31,747 bases of DNA from the NCBI GenBank assembly GCA_964577935.1, contig CAZOAJ010000020.1, positions 1-31,747 of the forward strand, read 5' to 3'. Source of the DNA: JABDGV01 sp964577935 (GTDB taxonomy: Bacteria; Chlamydiota; Chlamydiia; Chlamydiales; FEN-1388). Position numbers and translations under genes: made by a program. Every line of letters begins with the position of its first letter. The first letter of the stretch is position 1. Below are positions 1 to 7,808 of the stretch, piece after piece. A model generated the notes under the pieces. The model did no database searches, was not told the DNA's origin, and saw only the letters and a list, made by a program, of their open reading frames with translations.

Positions 1-350
1 GGACCCGTTGGGCCAACATCACCTGTAGCACCAGTTGCTCCGGTAGCTCCAGTTGCGCCATTAGACCCAGTAGCTCCTGTGGAACCAGTATTTCCTACAG
101 CACCAGCTACGCCAGTGGCACCTGTAGGACCTGTTGGGCCGACAGGTCCTTGGTAACCTCGATGACCACGATGACCTCTAGGACCACGAGGGCCTCTTGA
201 ACAGCTTTTAGTGACCAAGTCATCTGTTCCTGCTTCTATTTGTTGCTCAATACTTAGCGCCTCAGCACTAAGCTTGCCACTGTTACCTCCATAAAACGAA
301 CAGGCTGCGATGATAGACATCACAAGAAAACGAGATAAAATAACCGACAT
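1..350 (-). CDS. Collagen-like repeat protein, N-terminal part (runs off left edge)
   Basis: The reading frame opens with ATG at 350 on the minus strand and stays open to the window edge, so only the first ~116 residues are visible. The N-terminus is hydrophobic and ends in I-A-A-C at residues 14-17, which could be a lipobox; an Ala-X-Ala-type cut after SAEA (~residue 30) is the alternative. From about residue 52 the protein becomes an uninterrupted Gly-X-Y array, first basic (GPR, GHR) and then rich in GPT, GAT and GST triplets, as in bacterial collagen-like surface proteins. An AAAGGA ribosome-binding site lies 11 bases upstream of the ATG. The family forms triple helices on cell or spore surfaces; a surface or adhesion role here is inference. 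The gene is divergent from the kinase at 580. The C-terminal domain is outside the window, so the attachment mode and total length are unknown. Confidence 0.8.
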   Translation of the reverse strand, partial: MSVILSRFLVMSIIAACSFYGGNSGKLSAEALSIEQQIEAGTDDLVTKSCSRGPRGPRGHRGHRGYQGPVGPTGPTGATGVAGAVGNTGSTGATGSNGATGATGATGATGDVGPTG

Positions 351-579
351 TGTTTGCAAAATCCTTTTAAAAAGTGCTAGGTGGACATGTTATCGAATAT
401 CACATCAGCAAAAAAATTAAATATTTAATTTTACTAAAACAGCTCAAAAATCGTTTTGCTTCACAAGCTCAATTTTTTTGACTTGATAGGAGACTTTTAG
501 TTGAATATGAACGCTAGTTCTAGAACAATGTCCACTTATTTTTTAGGGCAATTTATAAACTAGAATTAATGGAATAATT

Positions 580-1920
580 ATGAGCGCTATAACAGTACAA
601 AATTCAAATTCTTATCTTAAATTTGCAGAGTTACCAGTCGATAATAATCTAGCTTTATCATCACGTATAACACTGAAGAGTGATAGGAATATTCTTTTTC
701 GCGACGTTAAAGTAAGTATTTGGTCATCGAATATTATATCGTTGCCAGTAGTCAATTTAATATATTTTATATATAGACATACTATGTGCCAGAAGTGGGA
801 AAAGCATACAATCGACAATAAAATCGTCTTTATAAATAAAAAGAGCCTACGAACATCTCAGTCATTATCACTTGTAGAACAAACTCTTGGCGACGAAAGC
901 AGTAACTTTGACATCACCAAAAATACCATTAAATCGCTGTTTAAAAAGCAATCTGCCATCTTTCTTGAAACAAAGAAGACTTCTCTTCTTCTTCAAAAAT
1001 CAACAAACGGCCGAATCCAAGTATTAAAAAAAATGAGTCAACTTGGAAAAGGCGGCTACAAAACTGTATCCCTCGTACAAGATATAGCGTCCAAGAGAGA
1101 GTTTGCTTTAAGTAAAATACGGGCTGTAGAGGATCTTGATCACCTCAAAAGAATTGTCGCTCTCACATATAAAGAAGTAAAGATCGCTCAAGAACTCAAA
1201 CAACTTACCGGTGATCCAGGAATTATCAAGATTCACAGAATAGTCAAAAAAAATGACCCCGATAAAGCCCATGGAACAGTTTTAATTTTATCTGAGGCCT
1301 GCAAAGGCGGTGTTTTATCTTATAACAATCTAAAAGACAAGCCTCTCACTGAGCGACTCTCGTTATTCCTTTCTCTGACTAAGGTTATACATAACATACA
1401 TAAGGCTGGGCATGTACATAGAGACTTGAAGCCAGATAACATTATGCTCACAAAGGACCAAGAAATCAGAGTTATCGATTTCGGATCTGCTTGTAAACTG
1501 AGGGATTTAGTGCGCAGATCTGGAACTCCAAAATACATGCCTCCTGAAGTACTACAAATAAAGAATAAAAAAAATCTTGCAACAACTCAGCACGATATCT
1601 GGTCTCTAGGCGTGATTCTAAATGAGCTTGTGACTGGAAAAAACCTTTGTGATATGGCCGTATCAGAATTAAACATAAATATGGCCCTAATAAAGGATAA
1701 ACGACTGAGAATTGAATGTGAAAAAGATATTGCTTCAAAAATAGTTCAGATGGTTGAAAGTAAGAAATTTGGAAACAAACTGTTGCCCAATGAACTACAA
1801 AATGTATTAGACAAAATGCTAAAAGTAGATCCTGAAAAGCGTATTTCCTTAGGAGAAGTTATCCCAATTCTAAAAAAAACCTTAGAAATCATGAAATTAA
1901 GTATTGAAGAAGCTATATGA
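580..1920 (+). CDS. Ser/Thr protein kinase, WNK-like active site (copy 1)
   Basis: This 446-residue protein has an N-terminal region of ~145 residues followed by a complete eukaryotic-type kinase domain (about 150-435). Visible motifs are the glycine-rich loop GKGGYKTV (156-163), the catalytic loop HRDLKPDN (280-287), DFG (300-302), PPE in place of APE (321-323), the helix-F motif DIWSLG (339-344) and the helix-I arginine (421). The beta-3 position reads FALSK (175-179), so Ser178 falls where ATP-binding Lys is expected, while Lys161 sits in the glycine-rich loop. Lys179, next to Ser178, is an alternative ATP-binding residue in this copy. The N-terminal region (motifs VKVSIWS, KWEKH, DNKIVF) is shared with the kinases at 10456 and 11750 and is not a domain I know. 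The stop codon overlaps the ATG of the next gene by 4 bases. Host-directed activity is inferred from context only. Confidence 0.9.
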   Translation: MSAITVQNSNSYLKFAELPVDNNLALSSRITLKSDRNILFRDVKVSIWSSNIISLPVVNLIYFIYRHTMCQKWEKHTIDNKIVFINKKSLRTSQSLSLVEQTLGDESSNFDITKNTIKSLFKKQSAIFLETKKTSLLLQKSTNGRIQVLKKMSQLGKGGYKTVSLVQDIASKREFALSKIRAVEDLDHLKRIVALTYKEVKIAQELKQLTGDPGIIKIHRIVKKNDPDKAHGTVLILSEACKGGVLSYNNLKDKPLTERLSLFLSLTKVIHNIHKAGHVHRDLKPDNIMLTKDQEIRVIDFGSACKLRDLVRRSGTPKYMPPEVLQIKNKKNLATTQHDIWSLGVILNELVTGKNLCDMAVSELNINMALIKDKRLRIECEKDIASKIVQMVESKKFGNKLLPNELQNVLDKMLKVDPEKRISLGEVIPILKKTLEIMKLSIEEAI

Positions 1921-2555
1921 ACGTTGCGTTTCAGATTCTTGACACCGGATCTTATATTGTAGGCAATACAGTCGGCTTCGTTGCAAAGCAGATATTTTGC
2001 GTGTCGTCATTAGAACCTGTTCGTCGCCAGCTTGAACAAACCATATCTAGAATCGCTTCACCGATATTTGGTTCTTTTTTAGGAGGAATTCTTGGGAATC
2101 AACTGAGTTATGCAAGTGCGATTCCAATGACTTCGTTTCTTGGAAATCTCGTGTGGTCATGGATTGCTGATGTTCCTCAGGTCTGTGTATCGATTTTAAT
2201 ATCTGTGTGTTTTCCTAGAAATAACAACAAAGGGATCGCGCAGTGGATGTACACTGCGGTTCGAGTTTCAGGAACAGTTCTCGGACATCTCGCAAATAGT
2301 TATTTCTGCCTTAACGCAATGCCGATTGTGAAACAAGTTCTCGAAGGTGTTTTAAAGAATGTAACTCCCCTTGTTACTTCATGGCAAATCACTCCAATCC
2401 TCCCCTTGGTTGCATTGTGTGTTACCCCAACCATTACATTTTCAGCAGGAGATCTCCTTGGAATAATCATAAAAAGATTAACGATTATTTCAGGCCATTT
2501 TTTAATCAACCGATTTGATTATGAAACAAACTTAGAGGCGATACCTATTGGTTAA
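1917..2555 (+). CDS. Hydrophobic membrane protein of unknown function, coupled to the kinase
   Basis: I do not recognise this 212-residue protein. Its ATG lies inside the kinase stop (ATGA, 1917-1920), so translation is probably coupled and the two products may act together. Several hydrophobic stretches are visible (roughly residues 50-80, 88-100, 155-176 and 178-198), with few charged residues between them, so membrane insertion is likely. Gly- and Pro-rich segments such as FGSFLGGILGN and ITPILPLVAL are seen. Chlamydial inclusion-membrane proteins have a bilobed hydrophobic domain; this one has more hydrophobic segments than that, so an Inc-like role is only a possibility. The last 11 bases overlap the 3' end of the convergent deubiquitinase gene. 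The kinases at 10456 and 11750 have no such partner. Confidence 0.7.
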   Translation: MNVAFQILDTGSYIVGNTVGFVAKQIFCVSSLEPVRRQLEQTISRIASPIFGSFLGGILGNQLSYASAIPMTSFLGNLVWSWIADVPQVCVSILISVCFPRNNNKGIAQWMYTAVRVSGTVLGHLANSYFCLNAMPIVKQVLEGVLKNVTPLVTSWQITPILPLVALCVTPTITFSAGDLLGIIIKRLTIISGHFLINRFDYETNLEAIPIG

Positions 2556-3636
2556 CCTTTTCGTAAAAATAGAGCGTGGCGTTTTGGCAAATCAACCTAT
2601 TCAAATCTTCACCACCTCGGGTCACCACAGAATCGTTATAATGGATCCAATCCTGAGAATTTGGGATTGGCATTGCGGCAGTGTAATGCCCTTGTGCACT
2701 TCCTGTGCCATGGTGAATTATCACTGATTTAAGGCTGTATTGATCATTTCCGACTGTAATGAGCCGATCAGGCACAACTGAGTTAAATAATTTATTTCCC
2801 CTTTCATCATGCCTAGAAATAAAAATCGGAAGAAAATCTTCGGATGGAGTCTTTAAAGCAATTTCAAGCCTGTTTAAGATAGCGTTAATGGAGGAATTTT
2901 CGACATCCAATCTTAATGAAATATGCGGATAAGGGAACGGACTATCTTCCTGTACAGCCCTAAAATTAAAAGAATTAAGAATAGGAAATAAAAGTGTGTC
3001 AGGATCCTCCTCACGACCACTAAATGCGTCCAAAAAACCTATGGCATTGAACGCTCTTCTTAATGAGTTCATTTCGACTGAACGACCATCGAGTGGTTCT
3101 GAATCCGATTCAATTTTTCTAAATACATGAGCAAAAGCGTTACCTAGATCGGCTCGATTTACTAAAATTTGTTTGAAGCTTTCGCAAGCTCTCAATGCTT
3201 GAACAGTGGAATTTATATAACAGGTATTACCCGCATTTGATATACCTTGAACTCTTTGAGGAGTTACTCTTCGTGATCTCTGAAGGGGTGCTGGTCGAGG
3301 GATTTTCAGTGGATCTATTTGAGATGTATGGTTTTTATTATGCTTTTTAATTTTTTCATTAAGATTTTTTAATGCTTTGATTTGATTTTCCTTTTTATCC
3401 CACATTCTGGAATCAGTCAATATTCCACTACAGACTTGAACTACTTTATCCAAATCAAATCGGCGCGTAAAATACCATTGAATTAAGTCTATGAGCCCAA
3501 ACCTATCAACAGTTTTCAAGAAGGGCTCTCCTTGGCTCGTGTATTCGATTTTTAAATAGACTTTTCTGCTGTTGTTTGAGAAATTGGTGAGTGCATTTAT
3601 TGTATTTTGCTGAGATTGATTTACGGGACTTACCAT
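2545..3636 (-). CDS. USP-family (peptidase C19) ubiquitin-specific protease
   Basis: This 363-residue protein carries both signature boxes of eukaryotic ubiquitin-specific proteases. The Cys box is GISNAGNTCYINSTVQAL (131-148) with nucleophile Cys139. The His box contains HHGTG (308-312), GHYTA (316-320) with His317, and WIHYND (330-335) with Asn334/Asp335 in the usual third-residue place. About 130 residues precede the Cys box and include a basic, Pro/Arg-rich linker (112-128); that part is not a known domain to me. Bacteria lack ubiquitin, so the expected substrate is host ubiquitin conjugates, and the protein is presumably secreted into the host cell (inference; no signal peptide is visible, so type III secretion would be the route). 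The catalytic core is shorter than many eukaryotic USPs and no zinc-binding CxxC pairs are visible. The gene converges on the membrane protein gene at 1917. Confidence 0.85.
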   Translation of the reverse strand: MVSPVNQSQQNTINALTNFSNNSRKVYLKIEYTSQGEPFLKTVDRFGLIDLIQWYFTRRFDLDKVVQVCSGILTDSRMWDKKENQIKALKNLNEKIKKHNKNHTSQIDPLKIPRPAPLQRSRRVTPQRVQGISNAGNTCYINSTVQALRACESFKQILVNRADLGNAFAHVFRKIESDSEPLDGRSVEMNSLRRAFNAIGFLDAFSGREEDPDTLLFPILNSFNFRAVQEDSPFPYPHISLRLDVENSSINAILNRLEIALKTPSEDFLPIFISRHDERGNKLFNSVVPDRLITVGNDQYSLKSVIIHHGTGSAQGHYTAAMPIPNSQDWIHYNDSVVTRGGEDLNRLICQNATLYFYEKVNQ

Positions 3637-3697
3637 AAATAGCTTTCCTTAAAGTCTCAATTCATTCAAAAAGGACGCAACAGGTTTATAACAACTC

Positions 3698-4300
3698 ATG
3701 CCTTATTCAACTTTTGATGACAAGATTGGAATGCTGGAAAAATACGCTGAAAAAAAGCCGGCGATAACCCTTTGGGAGATTATTTCAGTTTTTGGTCACT
3801 CTGCTCAGTACGTACTCTGTTGTCTTCTGGTCATCCCGTTTCTTCAACCTATTCCTCTTTTAGGATTCTCGACTGTTTTTGGAGCAATTATTTCCTTTTC
3901 TGGAGTTTTGATTTTTTTAGGAACAAAATTATTTTTACCTGATTTTCTCAAGAGATATCAGCTCACACAAGAAAGCTGCCTTAAAATGTGCTCAGGTCTA
4001 AGACGAACTACTGATTTTTTAAAGAGATTCTTGCACCCCAGAGGCCGCTTTATGCAAAAACAGATTTTAGTAAGGCGGACTACAGGACTTATTATTGCAT
4101 TTTGTGGACTATTGCTTGCTCTTCCCCTTCCATTTCCAGGAACCAATACAATACCAAGCCTTGCAATACTCTGTATGTGCTTAGGATCCATTAAAGAAGA
4201 TGGGTTAGCTATATTCTCAGGATATCTACTCACAATCGTAGCATCTCTTTATATATGGTATGCAATTACAAAACCTATTCACTACTTCTTATCGCACTAA
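3698..4300 (+). CDS. ExoD-like integral membrane protein
   Basis: This 200-residue protein resembles the ExoD family (exopolysaccharide-synthesis-associated membrane proteins). It has a short cytoplasmic N-terminus, a hydrophobic region at ~35-75 with Pro-rich turns (VIPFLQPIPLLG), a charged middle segment (~80-125) rich in Lys and Arg, and a second hydrophobic block containing ALPLPFPGTNTIPSLAILC (~140-160) followed by KEDGL. The spacing of these elements and the (L/A)P-x-P-x-N pattern fit ExoD. The biochemical function of the family is not settled, so I give no activity. The ATG lies 61 bases from the start of the divergent deubiquitinase gene. Confidence 0.65.
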   Translation: MPYSTFDDKIGMLEKYAEKKPAITLWEIISVFGHSAQYVLCCLLVIPFLQPIPLLGFSTVFGAIISFSGVLIFLGTKLFLPDFLKRYQLTQESCLKMCSGLRRTTDFLKRFLHPRGRFMQKQILVRRTTGLIIAFCGLLLALPLPFPGTNTIPSLAILCMCLGSIKEDGLAIFSGYLLTIVASLYIWYAITKPIHYFLSH

Positions 4301-4381
4301 TTTAAAATTCAAACCATATGCGATTTTTCTTGCGGAAAGTGTAAACTTTTTCTAACCTTCTCGATTTTTCTTGGTTTAGTT

Positions 4382-5446
4382 ATGAATATCTGGACTGCTG
4401 TTTGCTTTCTTTTTGCTCTATGTTCACACCTTTTTTCTTATGATGTTGTGTGCATCGGAGATGCTTTAACTGATCATTCTCTATTTGTGTCTGATAACTT
4501 ACTTACTGATGTAGGCGTAGAAAAAGGAAGCACAAGATTGGTAACGCAAGAGGAATTCGACCTCCTCTTACAATCACTAGATGCTCCTATCAAGATACTG
4601 AGTGGAGGAAGCTCTGGAAACACAGCAAAAGGATTAGGGAAACTGAAAGCAAAGGTTGCTCTTATAACTAAGTCTGGAGATGATTTTTCTGGACAATTTG
4701 TGCGGTCTGTCATGAAAGCAAATGATGTAGACGTATATGCTCAATCTATTCCAGATACTACGACAGCACGTGTAGCATGCTTAATTTCAGAAAATGGACA
4801 AAGATCTTTTTTATTCTGTCCAGGTAGCTTTGGATCTCTAACTCCAAAAGATTTAGATGAAGCCGCAATCTCAAAAAGTAAAATAGTCCACATTGAGGGA
4901 TATTCACTAAGGACAAAGCCTGTGCTAGAAAAAGCAATTGCTCTAGCGCACAAGTATAATTCTCTTTTTTCAATTGACCTTGGGACATATGTGCTCGTCA
5001 GGGAGAACCGTGAGTACATTATCTCCCATATTTTGGACCATGTAGATATTTTGATCGGAAATACTGATGAAATGGCCTCATTATTTGGATCAGAAGACGA
5101 AATCCACAGGAACCTGTTGGATAGAAGCTTAAAACTTCCTAAGAGCATTTCGATTTTTCTTAAAGGTCCGGATGGATGTGTTATTTATCACAATGGAACT
5201 CTTTTGGAAATACCAACTGAACAGGTCCCCGTTGTTGATACAACTGGCGCCGGAGATCTCTTTTCGAGTGGTTTTTTATATGGACATATCCAAGGATGGA
5301 GTCTGAAAGAATCAGCCCTTCTTGGTAATCGATTAGGCGGACTTGTGGTCTCTGAAATAGGAAGTGAAATTCCCAATGATCGATGGATGCAGGTTCACAG
5401 AGAATTCAATATCGAAACTAAAGAACAGCTTTCATTTACAAAATAG
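4382..5446 (+). CDS. PfkB-family carbohydrate/nucleoside kinase (adenosine-kinase-like)
   Basis: This is a 354-residue ribokinase-fold kinase. Visible motifs are the N-terminal strand YDVVCIGDALTD (20-31), the substrate loop SGGSSGNTAKGLGKL (74-88), EGY (172-174) and the PfkB signature DTTGAGD (286-292) with catalytic base Asp292. The overall pattern (GD-x-L-TD, SGGS-x-x-NT, IEGY) is closest to the bacterial adenosine-kinase-like branch, which phosphorylates a nucleoside or sugar hydroxyl using ATP; the actual substrate cannot be told. The first 19 residues are unusually hydrophobic (from TAVCFLFALCSHLFS) and precede the first strand of the fold, resembling a signal peptide without a basic start. 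No ATG, GTG or TTG in frame lies between the chosen start and the fold, and no clear Shine-Dalgarno sequence is present. The gene stands alone on the plus strand. Confidence 0.85.
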   Translation: MNIWTAVCFLFALCSHLFSYDVVCIGDALTDHSLFVSDNLLTDVGVEKGSTRLVTQEEFDLLLQSLDAPIKILSGGSSGNTAKGLGKLKAKVALITKSGDDFSGQFVRSVMKANDVDVYAQSIPDTTTARVACLISENGQRSFLFCPGSFGSLTPKDLDEAAISKSKIVHIEGYSLRTKPVLEKAIALAHKYNSLFSIDLGTYVLVRENREYIISHILDHVDILIGNTDEMASLFGSEDEIHRNLLDRSLKLPKSISIFLKGPDGCVIYHNGTLLEIPTEQVPVVDTTGAGDLFSSGFLYGHIQGWSLKESALLGNRLGGLVVSEIGSEIPNDRWMQVHREFNIETKEQLSFTK

Positions 5447-5482
5447 CAATCTAATTAAAGTCTGATAATTTTTAAGATAGAA

Positions 5483-5521
5483 TCTCGTGCCTGATCGCAT
5501 CATGCTCAGGCCGAGACGAGA
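5483..5521. terminator. Two-part stem-loop downstream of the PfkB gene
   Basis: TCTCGT (5483-5488) pairs with ACGAGA (5516-5521), and GCCTGA (5489-5494) pairs with TCAGGC (5506-5511). The loop is 11 bases and a 4-base bulge (CGAG) interrupts the 3' arm. It lies 37 bases past the stop codon of the PfkB-family gene. No run of T follows on either strand, so it is a weak candidate for an intrinsic terminator and could instead stabilise the transcript end. Confidence 0.4.
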
Positions 5522-5618
5522 CATTTAAGTATCCCTCTCCCCTCTGATCATTCAGCAAGATAGCAATACCTGTAAAGTTGTTTGCAATTTAATTCATATT
5601 ATTAAATACAAATAAATG

Positions 5619-5624
5619 TATAAT
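5619..5624 (+). promoter_or_regulatory. Candidate -10 element for the paralogue pair at 5653 and 7809
   Basis: A perfect TATAAT lies 28 bases upstream of the ATG at 5653 in an AT-rich tract. No convincing -35 hexamer lies at 16-18 bases; the nearest, TTCATA, would give a 20-base spacer. The main chlamydial sigma factor is known to tolerate weak -35 elements. Confidence 0.35.
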
Positions 5625-5652
5625 CTAGTTTTAAAAAAATTTAATTAAAATT

Positions 5653-7755
5653 ATGTCATTTCCAATTGAAATTTCTGCAAATAACGTATTTTTTCAACTC
5701 CTAACAATTTCGACAAAAATTGAGACCTATAAAATAAAAGCAAATGACAAGTTATTATTAGATGATGAGTTAAATTTTCAGGATTGTGGGGATCATGATT
5801 CACTACCTCTTCTGTCCGCACAGAATGTCGCAAATCACGTACTCAAAGCACTCCCCTCAAATGACACCACTCACAATAAAATAATATTTTATGAACTACA
5901 GCAAAAATTTCGTAATTTTCATCAGATTGTCCGTGGAATTCTTGATTTTATTCAAATGGGTCGAGGATTCGCAAATATTATCGGTATAAATTCAAAACCT
6001 GACCAAATCACAAAAAAAGCTATTAAACTACTTAAAATCGCTTTACCAGAGACTCGAAAGCTTCAAGAATTGAAATATCTCTTAAATTCAAAGAATTGTG
6101 ATAATAGACTTAACATAGCCAAGCTTCATACTCAGCTGCTCGGAGCCCAAAAAAATTTCATACGAATAACATGTCCACTCTACGCACAACTTTCGGGTGA
6201 TAAAAAGGCGCATGATATTGCCGGAAATGCCGGGTTGTTTCAGGCTAAATCTACTAAGAAAAGGATGTACGATCCTTTAGAGATTATGCCTTCCTGTGCT
6301 TCATTTTATAGCAAGGAGCTATCGAAACTAAACAAAGAGTTACAATCTCTAGTTACAAAATGGTACTCCTCCTCCAGTTATGAAGACCGAGATAAGCTTA
6401 CACAAGCGTTAACTGATTATACGAAATCAATCGAGATACCTCATTGTGATATTCCATTGGCTAAACAAATGGTTAAGGCACATTTTCTACATGTGACCTC
6501 GGCCAAGTTATGTTCTTCAGATGATATAACTCAGAGTATGTCTGATCTTATAAATTTTTATCCGAGTATAAAAACTCTTGTTCAAGACCCAACAGGTGTT
6601 CATTGCAACTTTTTGAGGTCTCATTCTTTAAGAATAATGCTTACTATCACTGTACTGATTGCGCTCTTTCCAAAGGTGGCAATTGAAAAGATCGGCAAGC
6701 AATCAATTGAAGCTGTTATCACATCCACTACTCAGATTTGGAAATATGCCGGAGGCTTTGATCAAAATATATTTAATAATCTTATGGATTCATTTAAATC
6801 TGGAGATTATAAAGAAAGTTTTTTAAATTATTCAAAGTATTTTAGAGAGTCATTTTTACAAAAATTTTCACTTTCATATGTTTTAAAGCATTTGGAAACA
6901 TTTAAGAGTGATGAATTTGTAGCAATCACTCACGAGGCCTTATCTGCTTTTCCGAAAGATGTCGAAGATCGCCTACGTCAAAAAATGCCAATACCGGGAT
7001 ATCTTACAGAAATCGGTCAAGAATATGGTGTGTGTGAAAAAAACGAGAAACTTGATTATGCACCTCAATTTAAAACACCTACCTCTCAAAATAATCGGAT
7101 CAACCCTCTCTTGAAATCGAGCTCTTTTCATGATTCCGAAGATTCTCTAGTTCAGCAATTTAGTGCTGTATCAATTAATGATTGTCATGAAATTCAAGAC
7201 ACCCCTCAAGATGACCCTGCGCTTAAATTTAATAATTTTTACTCAATAATATCCCCCCGTGTTTCAAGATGGTTTTATCCATCTGCTATTTCAATTTTTA
7301 AAAACGATATTAAATATATAGACCTTTCCAAAAATCGATATTTCGAAATGATTGTTCGCCACGCATTCTCAAAAGCCGTAGATAGATATGTGCAGACTCA
7401 TTTTATTGAAATTCAATCGAAAACAGCTGTTGGACCCTGTACGTTATTTATTGCTAAAGGGCTAATTCAAATCGATGATCAGGAGTTTGATGGTTTTTTC
7501 GAGTATGTGGTAACACCTGAAGGGGAGCTCATACACCGTTATTTTTCAGATCCAAAAGATACACGATCACATAGAAGAGCTGATGAACTCCTCGATAATT
7601 TCTTCTATGATGAGCTCCCTGAAGAACTTCAAGGAGAATGGAGTGTGGTTGGGCTCAAAGCCAAAGAGCAAGAAACAAAAGATTATGTCGTGATCTCAGA
7701 AGAGTTTACTGTCAACCAAATCAAGAAAAATGTTTCGATTTATATAGATAAATAA
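5653..7755 (+). CDS. Large protein of unknown function, paralogue A
   Basis: I do not recognise a family for this 700-residue protein. It aligns over its whole length with the next gene: the first ~560 residues are clearly related but diverged (shared stretches include STKIE, NHVLKA, LEIMPSC and KQMV-AHFLH), while the last ~140 residues are almost identical. The body looks mostly alpha-helical, with one hydrophobic helix near residues 325-345 (IMLTITVLIALFP). Residues ~470-530 form a low-complexity, acidic and probably flexible linker before the conserved C-terminal domain (about 540-700), which contains FEMIVRHAFSKAVDRY and EFDGFFEYV. No signal peptide or catalytic motif is visible. No Shine-Dalgarno sequence precedes the ATG. 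Its position among kinase and deubiquitinase genes makes a host-interaction role possible, but this is inference from context only. Confidence 0.75.
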   Translation: MSFPIEISANNVFFQLLTISTKIETYKIKANDKLLLDDELNFQDCGDHDSLPLLSAQNVANHVLKALPSNDTTHNKIIFYELQQKFRNFHQIVRGILDFIQMGRGFANIIGINSKPDQITKKAIKLLKIALPETRKLQELKYLLNSKNCDNRLNIAKLHTQLLGAQKNFIRITCPLYAQLSGDKKAHDIAGNAGLFQAKSTKKRMYDPLEIMPSCASFYSKELSKLNKELQSLVTKWYSSSSYEDRDKLTQALTDYTKSIEIPHCDIPLAKQMVKAHFLHVTSAKLCSSDDITQSMSDLINFYPSIKTLVQDPTGVHCNFLRSHSLRIMLTITVLIALFPKVAIEKIGKQSIEAVITSTTQIWKYAGGFDQNIFNNLMDSFKSGDYKESFLNYSKYFRESFLQKFSLSYVLKHLETFKSDEFVAITHEALSAFPKDVEDRLRQKMPIPGYLTEIGQEYGVCEKNEKLDYAPQFKTPTSQNNRINPLLKSSSFHDSEDSLVQQFSAVSINDCHEIQDTPQDDPALKFNNFYSIISPRVSRWFYPSAISIFKNDIKYIDLSKNRYFEMIVRHAFSKAVDRYVQTHFIEIQSKTAVGPCTLFIAKGLIQIDDQEFDGFFEYVVTPEGELIHRYFSDPKDTRSHRRADELLDNFFYDELPEELQGEWSVVGLKAKEQETKDYVVISEEFTVNQIKKNVSIYIDK
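7337..7694 (+). repeat. 358-bp identical block, copy 1 (in paralogue A)
   Basis: By eye, every base of this block matches 9514-9871 in the adjacent paralogue. It begins inside codon 562 and ends inside codon 681. The flanks on the 5' side drop immediately to the ordinary divergence of the two genes; on the 3' side scattered substitutions reappear. Confidence 0.92.
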
Positions 7756-7808
7756 CGAACAGAAGTAGCCATACTATTTCATTTTAACAAATAAATTTTA
7801 ATTATTTT

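Noticed and set aside
4741..5148. 135-codon minus-strand open frame inside the PfkB-family gene
   Set aside because: It is a shadow frame opposite conserved motifs of the kinase, with low-complexity translation and no start signals.
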